A stretch of DNA of 5,176 bases. Origin: Gammaproteobacteria bacterium (GTDB lineage Bacteria; Pseudomonadota; Gammaproteobacteria; UBA1113). A model generated the notes under the pieces. It did no database searches. It was not told where the DNA came from and saw only the letters and a list, made by a program, of their open reading frames with translations. Position numbers and translations under genes: made by a program. Below, in pieces: positions 1 through 5,176 of the stretch (the stretch's first letter is position 1; each line of letters begins with the position of its first letter). The DNA is taken from positions 1 through 5,176 of the forward strand of contig JAIELR010000013.1 in NCBI GenBank assembly GCA_019752835.1, read 5' to 3'.

Positions 1-1
1 C

Positions 2-307
2 CTAGGCGCAATAGGAATTACGACGATGTTAATAGTCTATTCCATTACGCCAGAAATTATTTGCCCTATCTTTATCGCCTCATTAGGCACTATGATAATA
101 TCACCTGCGGCGAGCGCTAGTGTGTTAACACCCTTTCCTCAAAGCGCGGGTAGCGTAACTGCGTTGATGAATGCTATCCGTGTTGGAGGTTCGGCAATTA
201 CTGCGTCGGTGATAGGCTTATTGCTATCAAGCAGTCTGTATGTTTATCCTGGGATCATTATCATCTGCGCAATGGGAATTTTGATTACCTTAATTAAGGT
301 AAAATAA
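2..307 (+). CDS. MFS drug-resistance transporter, Bcr/CflA type, C-terminal fragment (5' end outside window)
   Basis: The frame is open from the left edge, so the first internal ATG at 26 is not the true start; 101 residues are visible. The fragment is almost wholly hydrophobic and corresponds to the last three membrane segments of a 12-segment inner-membrane proton-driven exporter. The stretch around residues 30-65, with a small-residue-rich helix, a TPFPQSAG-like turn and then a helix rich in Ala and Gly, matches the TM10-TM11 region of Bcr/CflA transporters. It aligns by eye with the same region of the complete transporter at 2617-3789, but the two sequences are clearly different, so they are distant paralogs rather than a recent duplication. 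The protein ends with a short basic tail (IKVK) and a TAA stop, followed at once by a terminator hairpin. Its substrate is unknown. Family assignment is fairly secure for MFS and moderate for Bcr/CflA. Confidence 0.75.
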   Translation, partial: LGAIGITTMLIVYSITPEIICPIFIASLGTMIISPAASASVLTPFPQSAGSVTALMNAIRVGGSAITASVIGLLLSSSLYVYPGIIIICAMGILITLIKVK

Positions 308-321
308 TTGACATATTTAAA

Positions 322-359
322 ACCGCTGCCGATTATTAAATCGGTAGCGGTATATTTTT
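322..359. terminator. Bidirectional rho-independent terminator between convergent genes
   Basis: Bases 322-334 (ACCGCTGCCGATT) pair with 339-351 (AATCGGTAGCGGT) in a 13-base-pair stem with one G-T wobble and a four-base ATTA loop. On the plus strand the stem is followed by ATATTTTT. On the minus strand it is followed by TTTTAAATAT. It lies 14 bases after the plus-strand stop and 24 bases after the minus-strand stop, so it can end transcription from both sides. Confidence 0.85.
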
Positions 360-375
360 GAGCTTATTATAATAT

Positions 376-1410
376 TTATTTTACAAATTTTTGCGCATTA
401 TCACAAAATATTTTCTTACGGTCCTCTTCTGAAATAGATGCTTTTGCAACATAATCTACCGCATGTTGCATAGATTCGTAAGGATGATCCGTTGCAAACA
501 AAATACGATCACTACCCATGGCCTCAATCGTATATTTTAGTGCGGCTTCATAAAAACGACCACTCACAGTAACGTAAGTGTTTTGACGCAATATTTCAGT
601 AGGTTTACGCTGAAATGATCGCTTAAGTGCCTCTCTGGCCCAGGCTTTATCAAAAGCAAAGTCTAATCGTTCCATGAAAAAGGGAATACCTTCACCCAAG
701 TGTCCCATCATTACTTGCAACTTAGGAAATTCTTCAAACACCCCGGCAAGAATCATGCGCATAAATAATAATGATGCTTCGGCATGAAAGCCAAACCCTG
801 GTCCTGCTAACGCATAACCATAGTCCTGATATTGCTTAATTCCTGGAATAGTGGGATGAAGATAAATGGGGATGTTAAGTGATTCAGCTAACTCTAGCAA
901 TGGCCAGTATTGTTTATCATCAAGGTATTTATTTTCGCCATAGTTTGAATGTGTTAGCCAACCTACAAAACCTAATTCAGTTATACATCGCTCTAATTCT
1001 TTAACAGCAGATTTAGTATCTTGTGGCGCAATGGCAGCAAAACCTCTAAAGCGTGTAGGATTTTTCTTTATTGCATCGGCAAGCAAATCATTAGCATCAC
1101 GTGCCAACGAGGTAGCAACATCTGCATTTTCTATAACACCAAAACTTGGAACAGTATGGCTTAAAATCTGGATATCTATGCCCGTTTCATCCATTAATTG
1201 AAGTCGAGCATCAGCAAGGCTCAACAAATGGTTCACCAGAGCATCATTATGTGTCACCGTGACTTTGTCACTATGAAATGTAAGATGTTGATGTTTCTCA
1301 GCATTTTCTTTACAATAAGGATATTCTGTTCGATTATTTAAATATGTTAAAAATTCGGGCAAAATAAAATGTGTTTCGAAATCAATTTTTTTTATATGTG
1401 TTCCGTCCAT
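376..1410 (-). CDS. Amidohydrolase-superfamily metalloenzyme, gamma-resorcylate/ACMSD-type decarboxylase-like
   Basis: This is a cytosolic TIM-barrel enzyme of the Amidohydro_2 family, 344 residues from the ATG at 1410. Known members (gamma-resorcylate, 2,3-dihydroxybenzoate, 5-carboxyvanillate and aminocarboxymuconate-semialdehyde decarboxylases) remove a carboxylate from aromatic or related acids using one divalent metal. The expected landmarks are present in order: an E-T-H motif on strand 1 (E12, H14), the YLHP histidine (H185), the GHLGEGIPFF motif (H237, E240) after a long helix, and the ATDHPYE motif with the metal-binding aspartate (D308). Length fits the family (about 325-350). A TTG at 1425 would add five residues, but it overlaps the GGAGG ribosome-binding site, which sits 8 bases before the ATG, so the ATG is preferred. 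It is the last gene of the minus-strand cluster, 85 bases after the hydrolase gene. The substrate cannot be named, and a hydrolase role instead of a decarboxylase is possible. Confidence 0.85.
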   Translation of the reverse strand: MDGTHIKKIDFETHFILPEFLTYLNNRTEYPYCKENAEKHQHLTFHSDKVTVTHNDALVNHLLSLADARLQLMDETGIDIQILSHTVPSFGVIENADVATSLARDANDLLADAIKKNPTRFRGFAAIAPQDTKSAVKELERCITELGFVGWLTHSNYGENKYLDDKQYWPLLELAESLNIPIYLHPTIPGIKQYQDYGYALAGPGFGFHAEASLLFMRMILAGVFEEFPKLQVMMGHLGEGIPFFMERLDFAFDKAWAREALKRSFQRKPTEILRQNTYVTVSGRFYEAALKYTIEAMGSDRILFATDHPYESMQHAVDYVAKASISEEDRKKIFCDNAQKFVK

Positions 1411-1418
1411 AGCTATAA

Positions 1419-1423
1419 CCTCC
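1419..1423 (-). promoter_or_regulatory. Ribosome-binding site that decides the amidohydrolase start
   Basis: The minus strand reads GGAGG, then eight bases, then ATG (1410-1408). This is a near-perfect Shine-Dalgarno sequence at ideal spacing. The upstream in-frame TTG (1425-1423) overlaps the GGAGG itself and so is unlikely to be used. Confidence 0.8.
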
Positions 1424-1431
1424 AAAAATTA

Positions 1432-1440
1432 ATTATCACA
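1432..1440 (-). promoter_or_regulatory. Possible extended -10 promoter for the amidohydrolase gene
   Basis: The minus strand reads TGTGATAAT, which is a TGn element joined to a -10 hexamer matching TATAAT at five of six positions. No good -35 lies 16-18 bases upstream, which extended -10 promoters can tolerate. A start about seven bases downstream would leave a very short leader just containing the GGAGG. A second candidate further upstream (TTGCTT, 17 bases, TATTGT) is also possible. In AT-rich DNA such matches arise by chance, so this is tentative. Confidence 0.35.
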
Positions 1441-1495
1441 ACTGTCTAAGGTACAATACATACTATATGAGCAATAAGCAAAATTCCATACCATA

Positions 1496-2560
1496 CTAAA
1501 CAGGCGCATTGTGAGAAACATACTCAACTTGACAGCTACCATCAGCATTAGGCGTCAAAATCAACTCATCACCATCTTTTGCGGCAATAATAGGATTTTT
1601 ATAATATTGAGCCATCCCTTGTATAAAAGCATTAGTTGCTTTTGCACTCGGCACATAAGGCAGATCTAGATGAGTTAACACAAGGTTTTTTGCTCCAGCT
1701 TGTTGCGCAATTTGAGCCAACTGCAATGTATCAGAATGATAATTGGGAATGTCTTCATCTATGGCATATTTTGTCATGTTTCCAGCGGCTTTTTGTTGGA
1801 TAGCCAGCGCTTGTATTTGTTCGCGATTTAACGCTTCACTAATAAAAACATCGACGTTTTTTGCTTCCTTGCGCTCTTTAGGTATTACTTTAGTATCACC
1901 ACTAATCATTACATGGCAATTTTTATAGTTTAAACTATAGCCAAGAGCCGGGTAAACAGGCTCATGATCAACCTCAAATGCTGTGACGGCTACATTATGG
2001 TTTTTATAGACATGTTTATCGCCTGAAATGGCATCAATCAAATGAGTAACAGGCATTGCCAACGATGGGTCAAGGTTATCATTACTATTAGTAGCACGAA
2101 AAATAGTATCAAATTGGTAAGCTTGTATTAAACCGTCTAAGACTTTTTTTATACCGTAAGGGCCATATACATTTATTGGTTTGTTGCGGCCATCTATCCA
2201 AGAGACATTAATGACCCCTGCTAACCCCGCAAAATGATCAGAATGCCAATGCGTAATAAAGACATTGTAAATTCGGGTATAGGGTAAGCCCATTGTCGCG
2301 AGTGTCTGAACACTTCCTTCACCAGCATCAAATAAAAGAAATTGATTATCGACAATTACTGCAAGACAAGCAGGTTTTCGGATATCTTCCATATAAGTAA
2401 CCGGAGCTCCCGTTCCGCAGAAATAAACATGCATTTTTCCGTCTTGTGGTAAAGGTTTAATGGCATCTTGCACGGGAGAGTCTGCAAATGAAGTGGGTAT
2501 TATTGTTGTTAAAATAGTGAAGCCTAATAGTAGACTATATTTGAGAGTGTTTTTTTTCAT
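1496..2560 (-). CDS. Exported metallo-beta-lactamase-fold hydrolase, RNase Z/arylsulfatase-like
   Basis: This is a 354-residue protein with a Sec signal peptide: a basic start (MKKNTLK), a hydrophobic stretch at about residues 9-22, and a likely cleavage after TSFA (residue 26). The mature enzyme of about 328 residues should act in the periplasm. The zinc-site motifs are complete: THWHSDH (H104, H106, D108, H109), H199 in a DHEPVYPALGY segment, D222 in SGDT, H275 in the NYHSDT segment, and H297 in THLDLP. This spacing is that of the RNase Z-like branch, which includes secreted arylsulfatase-type enzymes and a large group often named GntH-like hydrolases; I recall the resemblance but could not search for it. 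With an export signal, tRNA processing is unlikely and hydrolysis of a small ester, lactone or similar bond is more plausible. The start is an ATG with only a weak AGAG site 10 bases before it. The gene lies 56 bases after the exporter gene on the same strand. The substrate is unknown. Confidence 0.88.
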   Translation of the reverse strand: MKKNTLKYSLLLGFTILTTIIPTSFADSPVQDAIKPLPQDGKMHVYFCGTGAPVTYMEDIRKPACLAVIVDNQFLLFDAGEGSVQTLATMGLPYTRIYNVFITHWHSDHFAGLAGVINVSWIDGRNKPINVYGPYGIKKVLDGLIQAYQFDTIFRATNSNDNLDPSLAMPVTHLIDAISGDKHVYKNHNVAVTAFEVDHEPVYPALGYSLNYKNCHVMISGDTKVIPKERKEAKNVDVFISEALNREQIQALAIQQKAAGNMTKYAIDEDIPNYHSDTLQLAQIAQQAGAKNLVLTHLDLPYVPSAKATNAFIQGMAQYYKNPIIAAKDGDELILTPNADGSCQVEYVSHNAPV

Positions 2561-2573
2561 CAGTATTTTTCTC

Positions 2574-2602
2574 TATATATTGAGCATTGAACCAGTAAGT
2601 AA
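2574..2602 (-). promoter_or_regulatory. Weak candidate promoter before the MBL hydrolase gene
   Basis: In the 56-base gap, the minus strand has TTACTT (2602-2597), a 17-base spacer and TATATA (2579-2574). Both boxes are poor matches to the sigma-70 consensus. The spacing is right and the gap has no terminator, so this would be an internal promoter on top of read-through from the exporter gene. A chance match is quite possible. Confidence 0.22.
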
Positions 2603-2616
2603 GGTTACAGAGTAAC

Positions 2617-3789
2617 TTAAGCAGACTTACCACGCAATAGCAAGAAAAATAGGGTGCCAAAAATAGTTGCAGCAACCATAAAGATGGATAATAAAACAGC
2701 ATTGCCTTGTGTTACTAAACCAATAATATTTGCAGATGCTGCCGCGGCTCCGAGTTGAAAAAATCCTAATAAACCTGAAGCATAACCGGTAATTTTAGTA
2801 AATTGGGTAATAAGAGCTGCTGTGCCCATGGGTAATAAAAATCCATTACCAAATGTTAATACAGTGGCTGGGATAATTAAATTTTCGGATGATGGGATAA
2901 ATAACAAATTCATCATCAACATTAATAAAGATCCAAAAATAAAGAAACCATACCCAATATAAATAAGCTGATTGATCGTAAAATAAGTAAGCAGTTTGCG
3001 AGCGATTAAATTTCCTATAAGGTAACTAAAGGAAATAGAAATATAAAAAAAACCAATTTGAAGCGCTGTATAATGAAATTCGCTAAAAATAAAAGGAGAC
3101 TCTGAAATATAAGCAAAATAAACAATATAGGCAACTGATGGAACCAAGACATATCGCCAAAAAATTTTCTGATTAAGCAGCGAAACATAATTTTTAAAAA
3201 TAGACATTGGATGGATAGACACTGCATTTTTATGCGTTTCAGGGAGAAAAATAACAATTAAACCCATCAATAAAATACCTATAAAAGCAACAAAACCAAA
3301 AACAGCATGCCAACTAGCAAAATGACTAATAAACCCGCCTATCACGGGTGAAATAGCTGGCGATAAACCTATTATAGGAAATACAGTCGCAAAAATTTTG
3401 GCACTCTCGGTTTTAGTGTACACGTCACCGATGATTGCTCTGCCTAAGGTCATTCCCGCAGCTGCGCCAAATGCTTGAAATAAGCGAGCTACAATTAACA
3501 TTGAAATAGAGGTTGAAAACGCACATGCTAAGGTGGCCAAACTAAAAATAATACACCCTATAATTGCAATTTTTTTTCGTCCAAAGCGATCGCTGAGTGT
3601 GCCATAAATAAGTTGTGAGCATGATAATCCAAGTAAGTAAACACTCAACGTCATTTGTAATGCATGGCTATTAGTATGGAAATATCGTGCAATGCATGGC
3701 ATGACTGGGATATAGATATCCGTTGCAATCAGGCCAAGGGAGCACATCATTACAATAATAATCAAGAGCATATTTTTATTCGTATTCAA
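2617..3789 (-). CDS. MFS multidrug/metabolite exporter, Bcr/CflA family
   Basis: This is a 390-residue inner-membrane protein with 12 predicted membrane helices, starting at about residues 7, 44, 74, 97, 133, 161, 211, 243, 272, 303, 337 and 364, and a cytoplasmic loop near 184-210. Family signatures are clear: the D-x-Y-x-P-x-x-P motif in helix 1 (D24, P28, P31), motif A GTLSDRFGRKK in the helix 2-3 loop (63-73), motif B RLFQAFG (R102-G108), and the antiporter motif GLSPAISPVIGG in helix 5 (141-152). Members export drugs or metabolites by proton antiport. The assigned start is a TTG at 3789, supported by a GGAG 10 bases upstream. The ATG six codons later (3771) has no such site but would also leave helix 1 intact. 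Only four bases separate it from the stop of the preceding gene, so translational coupling is likely. The substrate is unknown; the hydrolase and decarboxylase-like genes downstream may act on related compounds. Confidence 0.92.
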   Translation of the reverse strand: MNTNKNMLLIIIVMMCSLGLIATDIYIPVMPCIARYFHTNSHALQMTLSVYLLGLSCSQLIYGTLSDRFGRKKIAIIGCIIFSLATLACAFSTSISMLIVARLFQAFGAAAGMTLGRAIIGDVYTKTESAKIFATVFPIIGLSPAISPVIGGFISHFASWHAVFGFVAFIGILLMGLIVIFLPETHKNAVSIHPMSIFKNYVSLLNQKIFWRYVLVPSVAYIVYFAYISESPFIFSEFHYTALQIGFFYISISFSYLIGNLIARKLLTYFTINQLIYIGYGFFIFGSLLMLMMNLLFIPSSENLIIPATVLTFGNGFLLPMGTAALITQFTKITGYASGLLGFFQLGAAAASANIIGLVTQGNAVLLSIFMVAATIFGTLFFLLLRGKSA

Positions 3790-3793
3790 TTTT

Positions 3794-5176
3794 TTATAAC
3801 TCCAGCTCTTTTAAGCCAGTGTAAATGCTAAAACACATAAAATGAAGGGCATAATCTATGACTTCTTTCCCACGATAAGGAATAGAGAGCGTTTTATCTA
3901 TACGTTTATCTTTTTGTAGGATAGAACAATTAAATTGAATAGTCCCGGTGTAGGGTTCTCCTCGTTTAAATTGTTCTTCGCCTCGTGCAACTACGTAAAC
4001 AACTGACTCATCCAAAGTATTTGCAGTATCAAAAGATGTTATAAAAAAACCATTATTTTTTTCAATATGTAAATTTTTATGCTCTTGAAATAATGATTTA
4101 AAATTTCCATTGCTTAAAGAGTCACTAATGTTTAAATTAATGGGGTTTTTACTTAAAAAATCACGTAATAAAATTATTGCGTCTATTCCATTTTTTGAAA
4201 CGATAAATGGTTGAAATTTATGGTTTATTATTTTTTCAAATGCCAAAATTAACGAAAGATTTTTATCTTCATAACGTATTTTTATGTCAAGATAAGGATA
4301 ATTCCAACAATATGCGGTTTGCAATTCATATTCTTTAGCTAATTGATCTATATCACTGGCTATATCAGCTTCTATCACGCCTATTAATTTTATAGACAAT
4401 GTTTTTTGGTCTGTAGCATAGCCTTGACTATTTAGATAAGGCAAAACATAGTTATCAAACATAGGTCGGCATTCATTAGGCGGTCCTGGCAGCATAAAAA
4501 TTAACTTATCTTGTATCGTTATTATACAACCAGGTGCTGTGCCATTCGAATTAGGAATAATTTGAGCATTTTTAGGGAATAAGGCTTGTTTTCTATTATC
4601 ATCATGAATTTTTATTCCAAAAGAGTTTAGCCGTTTACAGATATTTGACCATGTTATTTGATCAAAAATTAATTCTTTGTCAATAGCATGAGCAAGTGCA
4701 AAACGGGTATGGTCATCAGAGGTAGGGCCTAGTCCACCGCATAGTAGAATGCAATCATTATCATTAAGATGAAATTTTAAGGCCATTTCAATTTTTTTCT
4801 TGTCATCGTTAATGATTTGTTGACTGCTAATAGGAATGCCTGATTGAACCAACTGTTTCGCAAAATATTGACTATTCGTATCTACATACTCACCGTTGAC
4901 CAGCTCACTACCTGTAGCGAGAAGGGCAATGGATTTTGATGTTTTGGGGGCATTTATTTTATCAAGAATAGCTTTTGCCATATCATTTGTTGATGCTCGT
5001 CCACCAAGATCATAGGTTAAATATCGTGCTTCTTTTAGGACAGAACGAATAGCTACTTTTATCTTATTAAAATAACCGTTACCATCAAGATGATCTAACA
5101 TTAATCCTGCGGTCAAAAACATGGCAGATGGGTTAGCTTTATGTTCACCCGCTAATTTAGGAGCACTGCCATGTAC
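3794..5176 (-). CDS. cinA: Isocitrate/isopropylmalate-type dehydrogenase (C-terminal end) fused to a CinA-like protein; 5' end outside window
   Basis: The frame is open to the right edge; 460 residues are visible, numbered here from the edge. An internal ATG at 5122 is not the start, because conserved sequence precedes it. Residues 1-75 are the end of a beta-decarboxylating dehydrogenase: the cofactor loop HGSAPKLAG with ANPSA (2-18), then TYDLGGRAST and a final helix. After a linker of about eight residues (74-81) comes a CinA N-terminal MoCF-fold domain (82 to about 250): TGSELVNGEYVDTN (88-101), GGLGPTSDD (147-155), LPGPPNE (229-235). This family has ADP-ribose pyrophosphatase activity. 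A CinA middle domain follows (about 255-325). The last 130 residues look like a shortened, degenerate PncC (NMN deamidase) domain, with SDSLSNG (351-357) where ESCTGG is expected. The join carries a C5-A4 run, so a frameshift that merges two genes must be kept in mind. The gene is followed after four bases by the exporter. Family calls are secure; the fusion is seen directly but unverified. Confidence 0.85.
   Translation of the reverse strand, partial: VHGSAPKLAGEHKANPSAMFLTAGLMLDHLDGNGYFNKIKVAIRSVLKEARYLTYDLGGRASTNDMAKAILDKINAPKTSKSIALLATGSELVNGEYVDTNSQYFAKQLVQSGIPISSQQIINDDKKKIEMALKFHLNDNDCILLCGGLGPTSDDHTRFALAHAIDKELIFDQITWSNICKRLNSFGIKIHDDNRKQALFPKNAQIIPNSNGTAPGCIITIQDKLIFMLPGPPNECRPMFDNYVLPYLNSQGYATDQKTLSIKLIGVIEADIASDIDQLAKEYELQTAYCWNYPYLDIKIRYEDKNLSLILAFEKIINHKFQPFIVSKNGIDAIILLRDFLSKNPINLNISDSLSNGNFKSLFQEHKNLHIEKNNGFFITSFDTANTLDESVVYVVARGEEQFKRGEPYTGTIQFNCSILQKDKRIDKTLSIPYRGKEVIDYALHFMCFSIYTGLKELEL
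3800..3803 (-). promoter_or_regulatory. Ribosome-binding site of the exporter, inside the preceding gene
   Basis: The minus strand reads GGAG, then ten bases, then TTG (3789-3787). The GGAG lies within the last codons of the dehydrogenase-CinA gene, whose TAA stop (3796-3794) falls in the spacer. This layout favours a non-ATG start and re-initiation by ribosomes finishing the upstream gene. Confidence 0.6.

Noticed and set aside
26..307. Reading the left-edge transporter as a complete small membrane protein starting at ATG 26
   Set aside because: The frame is open to the window edge, the first ATG lies inside a hydrophobic stretch matching the C-terminal part of a transporter, and no ribosome-binding site precedes it.
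1482..1499. Short direct repeat CCATACCATA just after the MBL hydrolase stop
   Set aside because: Two copies of a five-base unit in AT-rich intergenic DNA are expected by chance, and no hairpin or T-run makes it a terminator.
1743..1928. Plus-strand open frame of 61 codons
   Set aside because: It lies fully antisense within the MBL hydrolase gene, has no recognisable motif and no clear ribosome-binding site; it is a shadow of the real gene.
2604..2616. Inverted repeat GTTAC-AGA-GTAAC after the exporter stop
   Set aside because: The stem is only five base pairs and no T-run follows on the minus strand, so it is not a credible terminator. It could be a small operator half-site pair, but there is nothing else to support that.
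3015..3257. Minus-strand open frame of 80 codons
   Set aside because: It lies inside the exporter gene in another frame. Its hydrophobic look comes from the T-rich codons of the membrane protein, so it is a shadow.
3794..5122. Reading the CinA-containing gene as complete from ATG 5122
   Set aside because: The 18 codons before it continue in frame and encode the conserved dehydrogenase cofactor loop (HGSAP and ANPSA), so the gene extends beyond the right edge.

Overview
The window is AT-rich bacterial DNA with tightly packed genes. The low GC, the protein families and the Sec signal peptide suggest a Gram-negative bacterium. A low-GC gammaproteobacterium of the Legionella/Coxiella type would fit, but that placement is an impression from composition and protein style, not a proven assignment.

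Layout, left to right. The 3' end of a Bcr/CflA-type MFS transporter (+ strand) enters from the left edge and stops at 307. A strong hairpin at 322-351, with T-rich flanks on both strands, separates it from everything else. The remaining genes all lie on the minus strand. In transcription order, from right to left, they are: (1) a long gene running off the right edge, whose product joins the C-terminal end of an isocitrate/isopropylmalate-type dehydrogenase to a CinA-like protein; (2) a complete Bcr/CflA-type MFS exporter only 4 bases downstream; (3) an exported metallo-beta-lactamase-fold hydrolase 56 bases further on; (4) a cytosolic amidohydrolase of the gamma-resorcylate/ACMSD decarboxylase group after another 85 bases, ending at the shared terminator. 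No convincing terminator lies between genes 1 and 4, so they may form one operon, though weak internal promoters can be proposed before genes 3 and 4.

The most notable item is the dehydrogenase-CinA fusion. A NAD(P)-using oxidative decarboxylase is joined through a linker of about eight residues to a domain family known for pyridine-nucleotide clean-up (ADP-ribose pyrophosphatase). The following NMN-deamidase-like (PncC) domain is shortened and has lost its recognisable signature. One caution is that the join sits on a C5-A4 homopolymer. One extra C there would split the fusion into two overlapping genes with a ready-made ATG and a nearby stop, so an indel has to be excluded.

The exporter, periplasmic hydrolase and decarboxylase-like enzyme could together handle a small, possibly aromatic, compound, but the substrate cannot be read from the sequence. 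Two start sites were revised or judged from ribosome-binding sites: the amidohydrolase is best started at the ATG at 1410, and the exporter probably starts at a TTG at 3789. No RNA genes, mobile elements, CRISPR arrays or long repeats were seen, and no stretch of more than 300 bases lacks a gene.
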